Source: Strigops habroptila (Eukaryota > Chordata > Aves > Psittaciformes > Psittacidae). From it: a stretch of DNA of 64,000 bases. The translations under genes were made by a program, and so were the position numbers. Location of the stretch: positions 90,036,283 to 90,100,282 of the forward strand of contig NC_044277.2 in assembly GCF_004027225.2 (NCBI RefSeq), in the 5' to 3' direction. The notes beneath the pieces were generated by a model. It was not told the origin of the DNA. It saw nothing but the letters and a program-made list of their open reading frames with translations, and did not search any database. Below, piece after piece: positions 49,701-63,563 of the stretch (the first letter of the stretch is position 1; every line of letters starts with the position of its first letter).

Positions 49701-52700
49701 CATTGGCAGATCTAGAAAAGCTTGCGTCCATTTCCTGGCCAAACAAGCATCACTCTGCTTTTTATATTTTACCTGAGAGAAGAATGCAAATGTAGCTGTA
49801 AATGTTCACAACTTAATCCCTTGTTAAAGTGAGATGGAAAAAAAAATAATGCTCTGGGGTAATAAAAATATCATAAAACTGTTTGGCAGCAAAAGGGAAT
49901 TGAGCCTTTCATTTTATCATGGCAGCACAACAGGCAGGTCTGTCTCCAAGCAGACCAAACGCTGTCTCTGTAATCATGAATACGCACCCCCAAATGGCAG
50001 CAAGGAAAAGGCTTATGGGGCTGAAAACAGCATAAGGAGCAGCCGAAGTTGGAAGGCTGAGTTCAGATGTGTCCTACTTTGTTTCTTTATCCTCCTAGAG
50101 AATGAGAGTGCTTCAGAGGTGACATGCTTTTGTCTGCAGAGATATACAAAAACTGCAAGACAATTACAAAGAAAATAACAGATTGCAGTTGCTTGCTGCA
50201 AACGTAAAGGGAATAGGATTTGTTTCAAGATGATGTTAGTGATTTTTAAGGATAATGTCTTACGGGTTCTAGTCATAACTTCAGTTTGTTGCTTAACCTC
50301 AGGTATCAACTGTGCCTGCCCTAATTACTCTTCTACCAACCTGATTAGTGGCTGTGTTAACGATAAGATTGATGGTTTTGTCTGAAAAAGGCTTGCAAGT
50401 TTTTAAATAGCACCAGAAACATGCTTTGTGCTGCCAGTGAGCATGGCACATTGGGGCGCTACATGATAATCAATAAATAGCCTGAAATAATCTTACCTCA
50501 GATTTGTTACTCTTTAATTGAGAAGTGACAATGGGGTGACAAGACGAAGATTAGTCAGATTACGGCCGGTGTGAAAATTCAGTGATACGCCTTGAGAATC
50601 CTAAACAAGAAATTTAGTATATGGACGAGGTATAGTTATTACAATCACTATATGCGGTTAGAGATGCAGCAAAAATTGTAGCAATATGAAGATATCTGCC
50701 ACACAGTGAGAGAGCAAGTAGGAATTAGGAAGGGGTTTCAGTCTTTGCAATATTTCTCCTTGTATTAGAGCCACAAACGCACTCGGAAGCTAATTCAAGG
50801 CCACAAGCTGGATATGGTAGTTAGATTGTGTTCCTCGCTCAACCAAGTATCCCCAAAACTTTGGGACCAAGGCAAACTGCACAGTGCATTGGACTGCAGG
50901 AGGACACACCAAGAATTTTACTCTGCTCGAGCCCTGTGGCCCAGGACGGAGATGGTTCGTTTCAGTCCCTTCAGGGGATATTTGAACCAACATTCTCTCT
51001 CATTTGAACCAAGTATTCAGGGCATATTTGAATCAGACAACCTCTAAAGCAAGCCGAGCCGAGCCAGTGTTTCAGGGCATCATTTCAACAACCAGGATTG
51101 CAGAAGCCAATCAGGCTTTGCTCACCATTGCCACCCTCTTCAGCCAGGACCTGTCATGAGAATGGAACCCAGCTAGCTGCTTGCACATTTGGCCATGGAA
51201 ATGAGTTCATACCTCCGACCTGCTCCCTAGGCTCAAAGGCAAGAGCCTAACCCAGTGGCTTCACTGGGACCAGTAATGTAAGGGTGAAAGGATCAGATCC
51301 AACCAAAGCAACATGACAGACACAGCACTTGTACCTCCAAAGAATAATTTGTCACTTAATCACCTCCTTTCAGAAAGACTGCCTACCAAAGGAGAGGGGA
51401 GCCTTGTACATGAGCAGGCTTTTGATCTCGGTGAAGCTCAGGGGGCTTTGCTAGCAGATTGATTTAAAGGATTGAGCAGCAACTAATTAATGACTCTATA
51501 TCAGTCATGGCTTGGAGGCTTGTTTTAATAGATGAAGACAAGCTGTTAAGCTGGAATGGCACACTGATGTTTATTTTGTGATAGGACAAAGTAGTCTCCA
51601 CCTCTCTTCCTGATTTTCCACCAGACTTTTCATTCCTATAGTTGTTAAAGGTACTGTCAGTGTCCTGCTTTCTGGTCATTGATGTACAGCATAATGGAAA
51701 GCTGTGAAAATCACAGAACAATTTACCCTGTAAATTCACAATTTACACTAGGATGATTATCATTTGCTTTTTCAGGTAATGATTTGCAGCCATTACCAGT
51801 GGCTTGAGAACTTGCTGGTGAGAACTGAAAGCAGTGTTCTCTGGAGGATTTTGGGCCAGAAATCCTAGCCAAACTGAGCAGTGTGAACTTGAAACACGTA
51901 ACAGAAGTTCAGTTTTGTGCTGATTTGGACTTCTTCAGGCTGATTGGCTATTTTACTGATTTTCTGGTCAGCACATAGATCTAGTGCTAATTTTATCAGC
52001 TTGGTTTTAAAATCAATGCATGGAGAGTCTGCATTGATTGAGAGACACACAGTGCAGTGTCTCTCACCTCCCCCTCCGTAAATGGAATTACTCAGAATGA
52101 ATTCACTTAGATCAAGCTTTCGGTATTGGCTTTGGTGTTGATAGCGCTTTTCTCAACTGAAGAATTTGAACTTAGACCGTGCAGACAACACTGGCTAATT
52201 TAATATTCACAAACTGCGGCAGCATATTAGACATTAATTACATATGACTAATTATATTAATTATAATGAATGAGAATTATATTAGCTTTAAGGACTATAA
52301 AGGGAACTAGAAATTAAAGTAGCAGGATTTAGTATCTGGCTGTCATGGACTTGCTCTGCGAGACCTTGGGCAGCACAGTTTGCCATTCTGTCTCTTTCCA
52401 AAATACAAGGTGAAGGTAATGGTATGTACCTCATTTGTAAAGCCAATGAGGCCTACTATAAACACAAATATATATATATAAAAATAATAGCATGTAACTT
52501 AAAATCTTCCAGCACTACAGGTTTAAAATAATTTTTTAAAGCTAAATAATTCAGACCACTTAGTCCACAAGGGGAAAATCCTACCAAAAGCTGCCTTTAA
52601 GAAAAAAGGTTAGAAGCTGAAAGTAAATTAGAAAATAGTTTTTAAAATTACTATTTGTAAGAGTATTTCCAAGTAAACTGAAATTCCATAAAGACTTGAG

Positions 52701-55700
52701 CTTGTACCTCATCTGGAACAAAACAGTTGTATCATGTTAGACATTTGGAGGGCCCTCTGACAGTGACATTTTGAGTGATGGGTGTAGCCACTGGGAGAGG
52801 GAAAACCTAATAATCCAACTAGGAAATTCAGAGAAAAGATAAATTCATTAGAGAGTGATGTGACTAACTTTACCTCTGCCTCCACCTTGCCAGCTTTGAA
52901 ATACGAATAATCACAACAGCTCATTTTGTGGGGTTTTGTTAATCCTTCTAAAGCACTTCATGTGCGTGTGAAGCAGTACTGACAAAGTGTGCCAAATGTG
53001 GGTGGATAGCTGTGAGGTTTGTCAGTTCAGCAAGTGACTCAGTCCCTTCTTCTCCATAGAGGCCCAGGTCCTGCTGTAGGCCTAAACAACAGGAACTGTT
53101 CCCAGAGAGCAAGGTCTGTAGCCAAAGGGACAGGGTGGCCCCCAGAAAGCCGTTTTCTGCTGTCTTGGAACTGCAAGCAAAAGGCATAGAAAAGTAAATA
53201 GGAAAATAGTCCATTTTAACTAAAAATGTGCTGAATGAGCTTGGCACAGTTTATGCCAGAATTTTCTTATGCTGGGACGGAGATAGCCTCATTTTTTAAC
53301 ACACTAGTTCCGTAATTCCAACATCCTTCCATTCTGCTGATCAGTCCTCAACTCTCAGATGAAGTGCCCAGGATCACCCTCTGCCACTAAAGCCAAATGG
53401 CACAGGACAGCCATGGCCCTGTTATTAATTTCATAGTCTCCAAAAGAGGGTGGTTGCAAGCAGCTTGCTTGGTGGGAATAGACTCTGCTGCATGCTAACT
53501 TCCTAACTGTGCCACAGAACAGATATGGAAGAATGTAAGTCTAAGCCAAAACCCATGCCTGGGACGTGCCTAACAATATAACAGGACAGAGAGCAAATTG
53601 TCAGAGCCCAGGAATGTTTTTGTGTCTCAAGAATCTGCTTTTTATCCCAATTCTGACATTTCACTCTCTTTCTGATTACCTTCCTTCCTGAGCTGGAGAG
53701 CTTGTCACGCTTACTGTAAGGCTTCTTTTCATCACAGATGCTTCCAGAAGGTATAACAGCTACCACCACTGAAAAGAAATGTTAAAAATAAAATCTAGCT
53801 ATTTAGGGACAGCCGTGGGGAAAAAGAGCCACCAAAGAAAATGCATTGTGCTACACATCAAGCACCATTTCCAACTGCAGATCGGCGCAAACTCTGAAAG
53901 GCTTCTCTAAGAATCTGTATGAACACCCTTTTGGGAGGAAGGGGGCCTCCAGTTTCTTAAGAAACATTTGCTTACACGTATATCCTTTTGTATGGAAATA
54001 CAGAACTTAAAATTGTTTTCCTCTATCCGTTCCCTTTTTCGGTCCTGTTTATTATTCCACAGTTATTCTACCAACTCTTTGATCCAATATAAAACGCACA
54101 TTTCTGGCAGTCAGCAGACCTGGTTTCTATTTACATTCTGCTATTAAAGTGATCTGGCATAAATTGCTGTCGACAGTGACTCAGATCAGGGAACTGATCT
54201 GCCTGAAAACTGACTTAGTAAAAAACCCACGTTGTTAATTTTCAGCTAAACCCATGATCACGTTAACCTGGTGGCTGCACACATGCTCCCCAGTGCCCAT
54301 ACGCAGGGAAGGCAGGAAAAAGCAGTCAGGCACAAGAGTAAGGATTGGTGCCCGCACTTGCCATCAGCCCTGCTTCATCCCTCAGGAACTGCTTATGGAG
54401 CTGCAATTACTCATTTTAAAGCAAAGATGTGGTGCCACAGCAAGGTTTGTGGCGCTAAATTCACTAGTTGAAGCACTCCCAAGTGGAAAACACATTACAA
54501 AAGGCAACAAATGCAGGAGATGAGTATTAGCTGGTACTAGACCAGTGCTGTGGGACGGGTGACAGGTCTGGTGTCACTGAGGGCTACTTGCTGTGGATGG
54601 AAATTTCCTCTTTCCACGTTGAACATGGTGGCTGCAGCAGTGACCGGCACAGGCACATGGTCCTGAGCAGGCCAAGCAAGAGGCACCAGGCTGCTGCTGG
54701 GCTGCAGCAGCCATCCCACAGGCTCCAGCCCCAGGAAAGGCTGCTCTAGGAAGAGCCGGCACTGTCTCACCCCCATTTGAACTGCTCCAGAGTATGACAT
54801 GGGGCAAGAAGCCCTGTTATTCTGTGCATCATGTATGCCCACTTTGAAATGTGAGTTTTTTGCTGGCACCTCAGCGACACAAAGAACTCCGCAGCTTTCC
54901 ACTGCTTGACAGGAATCAGTAAGAAAAGCATTAAGTGCATCTTCTTTTTGGCACAGCAGCACTTTTTAATAACTCCTGCCCCAGCGAACTCTTCATTCCT
55001 GAAGAGAACAATGCAATGCATTTAACATTCTTCCGATTAATACTTATGGCTACAAGCCACCCATTGTTTTCACTACATAGCTGCTAATCAATAGGGACTC
55101 CAGAAAGCAGCAGAATGAGCCAGGGGAGCTGTAGAAGCCTTGTTTCTTCAAAAATTACGGCAAATGGTAAGGGATTTTTCCCCCTCACCCACATTTTTGC
55201 AGTTTCTTTTAAAAGTACAACTCATACTTGACTTCATAAATCTACACTTCAGTGTCCCACTATGCTGCCCCACGTTTGAAAATGTTTACCTTAGCATTTA
55301 TGTAGCCTCATTAGTGTGGAATGTTTATACTTGCTCTTTCATTTGCACTTACCTATACAGTTATACATTGTGTGCTGTAACTGTACTAATAATCCCTCTA
55401 TTTCCAAAACTCTTTCACAGTAATTGCTCCCCTAAGTGCTGTTTTCCAAAGATTCCTATGTTTTAAACTTTGAAAGAGAAGCAGGCTTTGGTTTACTGTG
55501 AAGTTGATGGGAAAGAATATACCATAAAATGTGTCCCTATTTTATTTCAGTGCCTAACTGGTTACTTGGAGACAGTGATCTGGAAACATGAGCAAGGTTA
55601 TACTACATTTGTTTGTGAGGACAAGGCAAACATTAAAGTATAATTCCTGAAGACCTTGAATCCTGATTCTCCCTTGCCTTGTGCTATTCTCTTCAGCCTA

Positions 55701-56700
55701 AGAGAGTAATGTGTTAAAACTGATAAAAATGTATTTTAAGTGTATATAAACATTGGTATGTCTTTGAAGTATGATAGTTGCAATGGCAGTAGTAGGAATT
55801 GCTTAGATGCTGCATTTCTGGGATGAAGGAAATGCTATACCCACTCTGTTAATTTTCATGTATATATATGAAAAACAGACAGTTCACAAGATTGTGTGGT
55901 CTGAGGGGAGTACACATTGTAAGTGATGATGATTTCCCATCCCTTCACAGACTTGTACCTCAGATTCGCTGTACTCTCATAGTGCCTGGGAAATGAGTGA
56001 GCACTGACACAAGTAGAATCAAACATCTTTCTGTGTGCTCTGCTGTTAAAACAGAAAAAGCAACACAGGAACCGCTCTGTCCTCTTTACACATCAATCAC
56101 AGAAGCAACAAACCTTTCCTCAGAGCCTAGAATTTACCATTGCTTCATATTATCTTCTGCTTTGTACTCAAGTAAGGTTACTCCAGTGTCAGAGGGGCTG
56201 ACAAGCTCCTTCCTAGGCTGATGATACAATCCCGTACAAGGGAGAAAAGGAACAGCAGGTTGAGGGGAAAGACTAGACAGCTCCTGGCAGATGGGAGCAA
56301 GGATTGGGTAGGGACAGGGAAGTTAGTGGAGGGAGATGAGGACAAGGAAGGCAAAAGGCATCCCAGGACGCTGGTGGGGAGGTAGGAGGAAGATCTCCAG
56401 GCTGCACTGGAGAAAGGAGAGAAAAGATCCAGGAGAAAAAGGAAATCCATGGGAAAGGCCTCAGGACACATCACTCCAGCAGGCGTTAGTTCAGTCCTTG
56501 TCATAACATTAAATCTTTCAATAGCTTTGTGTTAAAACTTCTTCCTTCTGTCCCTCCATCACAATCCCTACCTCCAAACACAAAGCCTGTGCATTTTACT
56601 CAGATGTGCTGAATTTGACAGGCCAGCCAGAAACCAGGCAAAGGTGATGGTTATTACCTCCCCCAGATATACAAGCATGGAGAAAAACAAGAGACAGCTG
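46713..56700. other. Intergenic region between TBC1D7 and GFOD1
   Basis: About 10 kb without a recognisable exon, RNA gene or transposon. A short (AT)n run is at 52468-52480. The 48.9-49.4 kb part is unique, repeat-free and moderately AT-rich, and could be a conserved non-coding element, but this cannot be judged from one genome. Open frames such as 54537-54962 (-) have no recognisable domains. Confidence 0.6.
52468..52480. repeat. (AT)n microsatellite
   Basis: A short uninterrupted alternating A/T run in intergenic sequence. Confidence 0.7.
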
Positions 56701-56724
56701 AGAGAGATCACATCCTTTTACGTC

Positions 56725-56752
56725 TTTATTTGCCAGTTAAGATCCTTTTATT
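56725..56752 (-). terminator. GFOD1: Paired candidate poly(A) signals for GFOD1
   Basis: Two exact AATAAA copies on the - strand, at 56752-56747 and 56730-56725, lie 16 bases apart at the end of a long gene-free, mobile-element-free stretch below the GFOD1 stop. This is the most convincing 3' end, but other AATAAA copies exist closer to the stop. Confidence 0.5.
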
Positions 56753-57136
56753 CCATCAATGCAAATATGCAGAACAGCAGGAAACCATGTTTTAAGCAGC
56801 ACATACCAGTTGGCTGAGAATAAACTAACTACATTCCCCAAGCAATGTAAAAGTAACAATGCACATCATCTTCCAGAAGAAGAAACAAACAGATATTGCA
56901 GCCGAGAGGCACAGCAGGCAGCTTCCGTACAAAGTAGTTTGGCTATTTAAAACGCTAGAACCAGCCCATGCCCATTTCTCCAACCCCACCCCCAGAGTCC
57001 TACTATAATTTAACCACTTTTGTTTTTTGCTATCTACATAATATATAAAATATAAACTCTGTTTACTTATAACACTTACTTTTCTTGATAAATAGCTCTT
57101 TAAAATATCTACTGTACATATGTCCATGCGTTGACA

Positions 57137-57171
57137 TTATATATATAGCATTTATATATATGTATGTATGT
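57137..57171. repeat. TA/TATG low-complexity tract
   Basis: Alternating TA followed by tatgtatgtatg, within the presumed GFOD1 3'UTR. Confidence 0.65.
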
Positions 57172-57888
57172 CTGAAAAACAATAAATATATACTTAATAT
57201 TGACAAAGCAACAAACTGAACATATTCTCATTTTCAAAATCAAATCAAATAAAACCAGTACAGACAGAAACAGTGAGTGTTGCTTGTGAAGCACAGCACA
57301 GCAGGGAGCTTTGATTCCTGCCCTGGCCAGGCATTCAGTATGCCATGTTCTTGAGCAGTTGTGGTGTTGACATATTCTTTACTGAATCTCTGTTAACAGT
57401 TACTTCAAGTTGTAGGTTAGGCACCCTGTATGCCATGTGTAACACAGACTGAGCACGAGCTCAGTGGGAAACAAGGGAGACTTGCCTCGTGGCTTGCACT
57501 GGAATGAGAAACAGAATGGGGAGGGAAGCGAGTCTGACAGCTGGTGTAAAAAGAAAAGGAAGTAATGGACAGCACACGGCTGGAAGGTCATAAATAACCA
57601 TGGTAAACAAGTTAATAGAATTAAGTGCTTTTAAAGACGATGGCTGGCACTGCTGCAGAACGCATCTTGATTATCTGCAGCCAACTCCGTGTAATGAACT
57701 ACTTTTCCCACTGCCACAAGAAGACATAAATGAAACCCAGATGGCCAAATTCAGACGCTAGAAGTGGTGTCACTGCATGACACTGCGAGCTGCAGGTTCA
57801 GAGCCGAACCTGCCCAAGGACAGCTGAATTCACTGAACGCCCTTAAATGATTCTAAACCTAATGGATGGGATTTTTTAAAGTATGAAC

Positions 57889-57955
57889 TAAAAAAAAAAA
57901 AACAAAAACCAAACCAAAAAACCCAACCAAAAACCCACACCCAACCCCAAACAGT
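57889..57955. repeat. A/C-rich low-complexity tract
   Basis: A long A run followed by irregular aaaccc-type words. Its complement on the GFOD1 strand is T/G-rich. Confidence 0.65.
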
Positions 57956-58792
57956 TAATTTCGTACATGCCAAGACATAATAAAAGATGGCTTTTTTAAC
58001 CTTTTCATTTCACAACAGCATTCTTTAAAAATGGAACTTAATCCCAAAAGAAAAAATGTAAGTGACCTTCTACAAACATGTTTTGTGTTCAGTTTTAGAT
58101 TGACCATAGCCATTCTGTTTATTCATTTAACTTGAAAACGCTGAATAAAAACTATTTCAGTTTGACCTAAGCTGATACCCTTCATTCCCCAACCCCAAGG
58201 CTTCAATTTGGCAGCTTTGAAAAGTTATTCCTTGCCTGGGCTCTGGCTTCATACACTCAGTAAGTCATGAGGTTATGACATCGGTTCATGAATGCAGCAT
58301 TATGTATAGTCCCATTTACTTAAAATTTCTTCTTTTCATGAGCAAATGGAAGTGGGCAGTTATTGTTAAGGGGAAATTATTTTTATTGGACAGACTTCAT
58401 CCAGCAGCTCACGAGAGAGGAAATTTTAAAGCAGACAAGACTGCCAATTATTATTCAGTCATACTTCGTCTCTAAAATCTACAAACTTTGCTCCCCACAA
58501 GTAACAACTTCAACAACAACAACAAGAAGAAACTGCTGTCCTGAATAATCCTGCCATTTCACAACAAGTCCTAGGTACTCAGAGAGCACTGCAGAGGTCA
58601 AAGAGGCCGGTGCTGAGTTTCATACATATTTAAGGGTACATCACTGGGCCACTGGAACATCACAAAGTTGACGGCAAAAGTCTGCTGGGTACTTTTAAAC
58701 CCTTGTAAATACAGAACTTAACATTGAATCGACCTCATAATGTGCAATATTTTAAATTGAAGGCAAATATAAAAATTCCCAACAACAGCAAA

Positions 58793-58822
58793 TTCTGTCT
58801 TCAGTAATTTCTGAAGACAGAA
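58793..58822. repeat. Perfect 12-bp hairpin in the presumed GFOD1 3'UTR
   Basis: The arm ttctgtcttcag (58793-58804), a 6-base loop, then the exact complement (58811-58822). The transcribed - strand forms the same stem. Confidence 0.8.
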
Positions 58823-61800
58823 ATGTCTGCACAGACAACATCGAGACACTACATTTACCTTTACCCATTAATAAAATATGCTTTTTTTTGTTGTTGTTGT
58901 AGATGAATGAGTCATTTTAAATTTTCTGGGTCTTTTCCACATTTGTATGGACACAGAAATAAACAAGGGAACAGAGAAATTGAATTGTCCTTGTGCTGTG
59001 ACCATACGCAGCAGAAAAGCTTCCCTTTTTTGAATGGCTGAACTTCCAGGACAGCTGTTCACTTGCACAGTCACTGATTTGAAAGCTATTCTAAAGAAGG
59101 AAACTCTAAGTACAAAGTGGAGAGTGCCTCTGATTGCCCTATGCTGGCTGGGCAGGAATTTCTCATGCTTTCAGCCAAAGCAAAGGGTGAACTCCACAGC
59201 AGCCCATCCTGAGCCTAAACTCACCTGTGCATGCCCTGATTCTCTGCCATATTGGCTGCATGGGTAAGGGCATATCATCTCTACTTGGCATTTTCTAACT
59301 ACACAGCTAAAGTATTACTAATTTAACACATGCACAATATTAGATACAGGAAACCCCAGGCTCTTGCAGAGTTCTTATTCCTCTACATAGGACTTCACTG
59401 AGCTCAGCGCTGAGGATGTGCACGGATCTAGCAGGAGTACAGGACAGATACTGCTTCCCTGAAGGCAGGGCCCCTCCTCAGGCTCCCAAACACAGAGATG
59501 GAGCATGGCTGCTGCTGTCACCCTCAGGAGGTTCAGCCCTCACCCTCTGCACATGACCAGCATATTCTCCTGGTTGGCACAAGCATATAGGTACCAGACT
59601 GCAGACACACCTTCCTGTCACTCCCTGCTGCAGTCAGTGCTCTCCCTTTAGACACATGGAAGGAGTTCCCTGTGCCCTGCTGTCACACAGCGTAGTCTTC
59701 CCCTACCCCGGCTGTAGACCCCAATGCAATTCCCATGGAAAATAAGACATTGTTCCTCAGCTGACCATTGAAGCAGGCCCCTACAGAGCAGCAGCAGATT
59801 TCACATGGGCTCACCCTTTGGCTCTTCTTGTCTTTGGCAACAGACCGCAAGGTTCAGTGTCCTATGTGCACAAGTCGGTAGCAAAGGAAAGAGCCTCTCA
59901 ACAGCAGCCCTGGGTAAGAGGAATGACCATTTCTTACCTAGCGTATGAACAAACTCGATGTGGGCTACTCTAAATTCCAGCAGTAGCCACGGTTTGGCTG
60001 TTAGGCCTGCACCAATTCTAGCAGCATTCATCTCAAAACTTGTGGCACAGCATTAAAGAACAGCATTAAAAGTGCAATTCCAAATACATGTTTCCTGGTG
60101 TGGTACCACTTCTGACCAGTCAAGTACATCTCTGCTATCTGCTGCCCAAATTCTTAAACACAGCGTGAACTCCAGAGGCTACTTGGGGCAATTCAATGTA
60201 CTTTCAACTGCACCAAAAGAGCAGAGGGCTTGATGCTGCCAAGAAAGATCCCAGACTGTAAAGTAACAATTTATCAGAATAGGAATACACATTCTATAAA
60301 TGAACCAGTTCCTTCCTCCTCTAAGCCAGGTGGAAGATGATTATCTTTACACTTGACACTACAGCACCTTCACCTCCCAGAGAATGGAAAACCTGACATA
60401 CAATCCTGAACGTATGCAGTTACTGCTGTCATCCCGGTTAGATAACAACTTCACCTAAATCTAGCATGAGATCTCTGTTTCTGTCAGAAGAGAAGGTCCC
60501 GCTCTGCCCTGCTCATTTTGCCTGCCCCTCTGGGGCCAGCACTGCGGTCGCACAATGAGCTGTACAGGATTCAACCCACTTGCAAGCCAGTACTAATACA
60601 AGCATCAGATGGTTATGGAACTAACGCACTAGATTTTCTTTCTGCTAAGCATCACTGTCTGCATCAGTAAGTCTGCACAGCGGATAGACGATGCCTGTCA
60701 GCTAAGCCTTTGGATCCAGGACAGAAAGGCTGAGCTCAGTAGTACTATCCCTACACACTGTCTCGCCTGGAGCTGTTCGCTGCAGGGCAAGGAACAGGAT
60801 TCTCCTTCCAGCTGGCATCACACACCCCAGAAAGATACAGAAAAATAAGAACATTCAGATAGGAAAACCTGCCAACATTTGTGAACTAAAACAAGGTGCA
60901 AAGACTTGAACGGCAATTCCAGCATAGCGGCCAAACCACTAAGAAGCAAGACTCACACACATTTTGGTCCATGTTTAGTTCCAGATTTGGATGATGTTTA
61001 ACTGGATATGGTTAATTATCCATCAGGCTTGCATTCATGACTTGAACTAGCCACTGTTTTCAATAAAAGGCTTTTGCCTTACTATATGCAAACTCCCTTG
61101 ATCCTCTTGGAGCTAATTCCATTTTTCAGGAGAGAGAGGTATGATTTCTTGATCACATTCTCTCTTCTGTATTTCTCTGTGTTCTTTTCAGGGCAGGAAC
61201 TGGATAGCTTGGTATACCACAACAATTACAATGGAAAGTTCCTGTTGGCACAAATACTACCTCAGGAATTCTCAGAGAAACCCAATTTTAGGAAAAACAT
61301 CCAAACTTGTCAAGGGCTGCTTCCAAGAAGGAATGATGAAAGCTTGCCTGAGGTCTTAGCAGAAGCAGTCAACCTCAGAGACAGTTGCTAGAACTGGCAG
61401 AACAACATGGATAGAAACAATTCTCCATTAGGGTGTGGTTCTGCAGTATTACATTATTCCTTCATCAGTCACACTATTACACTTGGGGGAATGTTTCAGG
61501 AAAGGTCACACATATGCTCTTCAGAAATTAAGCACACATTAATAATTTTGAGGTGGGAGTCAAGTTTCCTAACTTTAGCCACCTAAAAATTTAGAAGCCA
61601 GGACTCTCTGCAAAGGAGGAGGACAGGACTTTCCAATGGACACCTCCTTCTATATTAATCTTAGGATGAACTGAGTCAGCCTTTGGAGAGCTCGCTCTAT
61701 ATTGACTACTGTGTCCTTGTACAGCTGATCAGGACAAGACACTTGACTTCCAGCTGCCTAAAATCAGATGAGATGAACCACGCTATTGACACCCTCCTGT

Positions 61801-62944
61801 TCAAAACCATGAAGCTCTGAAACTGTGCACAGGACAGGCAGAAGCATACAGCAGTCAGAGAGAGTCATTTGTAGGAGAAGCCCTAGAGAAGACCTTAGTG
61901 CTCCTAAAAATAGCAGAACTGTGAGTGCTTTTTAAAAAAATGTAAATTATTCTGACAGTTCTCTTTCTAACCTAAAATGGCAACACTACTGCGATGGCCT
62001 GGAGAAATAGAGTCATATTTTCTCCTCTAATTTACTGCTCATCTAAATGTTCTCTTCTTTCCCCCAGCCAAAATTAACAAAAAAACCCGGAAAAGGGTTT
62101 TTTCCTCAAGTTTAGTATAATTTAGTGCTGTATGCTTGTGTTCTACTTTTTTTCCTATCTGACAACCTAGCACTGTAAACACATATGCACTGGAGCAGCT
62201 TTATGCAGAATGTCAGTATCCCTGTTCACTGGGATAATTCATGTGCCTTTCATTACATTCTTTCAAGAATATATTCTCAAAAGAATGTATTATTTCAAGA
62301 CTGCAATCTAAAATATTAAAAAGAACAGGACAAACATAGTAAAAGAGTATGCACCCTGCACTGATGACAGGGAATGATTACTACAGTACCAGGAGCTGGC
62401 CCCTTTAAGGAGGTGAAGAGGTGAGGGTCTTATTTAATTTTTTTCCCCTGGAAATGGACAGGAAATTTTGTCATCCCTTTTGTTTTTCACTCACACTCAG
62501 CACCTGGAGGTGAAAGCTTCTGGGTTGAGCTATATCAAATTAATTGTCAGTGTGCATTTCTCAAGTGTGAGTTCAGAAAGGTTTAAAAGAGCACTGCCTA
62601 AGCATTGTACAGCTTTGGGTTGTATTTCTACTGTTTTCCACCTAACACCAAAATGCGCAATGAATTCACTCAAAAGTCAGTTCCAGACACAGGAAATGAT
62701 GTGTAAACCTCCATAAGACTAGCCTGACTTCAGCTGTATAATAAAACCCACTATCACTACTCCATCATGCCACGCGCCATCCATGAAGGTTTTGCACAAC
62801 CCATTTTAACCAGCAAATCTGTGCAGTTAACACTGACGCTTACTGGGAGCTCCCAGAAGACCCTCCCCCAATAGTGGGGCACACGCACTGTGGTTGAGGA
62901 CTGCTTAGTTTTAAAAGCCACACGTTTTCCTACTCAATTGTGCT

Positions 62945-62985
62945 TTAAAAAACAAAACATAACAAAACAAAAGAAAAGAAAACCC
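62945..62985. repeat. A-rich low-complexity tract
   Basis: An irregular acaaaaca/aagaaaag stretch in the presumed GFOD1 3'UTR. Confidence 0.6.
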
Positions 62986-63563
62986 AACTAATTAAACCAA
63001 CACAGAGAAGCTCCTAACAAGCTGTATGAAAAGTGAGCTGCCGAGATTTTCCATATCATGCGACACTTTCACACCAAGTCCTATTATTCTGTGTGTTGGT
63101 TAGAGGTGTAGTACTACAACATGGTGGTGTCAGCTGTCATGGTAGGAACCATTCATGTCAGACACTACAGAAAATTTAACGACATGACAGTACCTTCACA
63201 GCCCTCTGGTAGGTAAGGAAAATCTAAAAAGATCTTCCCAACCTTTCACAGTAAACACAATTGGATAATCTAAAGCACCTGCAAGCAGGAGATGAGTCCG
63301 TGATCTCTCTTTCCCATCAGCCAGCTAATACTGTTATCAAAACAGTTATGTCAGCTCTTCAGTCTCCTATCTGTTTTGGGCATTTCTGAGGACCTTATCA
63401 CTTTGGCATTTAGCCACCAACAAATTTAGTTGATCCGAACACCGTATTTCCTTCTCCTGTATCCTCACCTGTTTCTAAGATACCCAAACCCTTCACAGGG
63501 GCTGAATTGCCATTTCCTTCAAGAGCTGTCTGGTTCCTATTCTTTCCTAGGAGCTGAGAGGAG

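Larger units (their letters stand above)
56705..63563 (-). other. GFOD1: Probable GFOD1 3'UTR
   Basis: About 6.9 kb downstream of the GFOD1 stop with no other gene or transposon recognised. It contains a TA-rich tract (57137-57171), A/C-rich patches (57889-57955 and 62945-62985), a 12-bp perfect hairpin (58793-58822) and complementary CAA/TTG runs. The length is inferred from poly(A) signals only. Confidence 0.45.

Noticed and set aside
54537..54962. 141-codon open frame on the - strand in the intergenic region
   Set aside because: No domain or family resemblance, and overlapping frames of similar length suggest locally higher GC content by chance.
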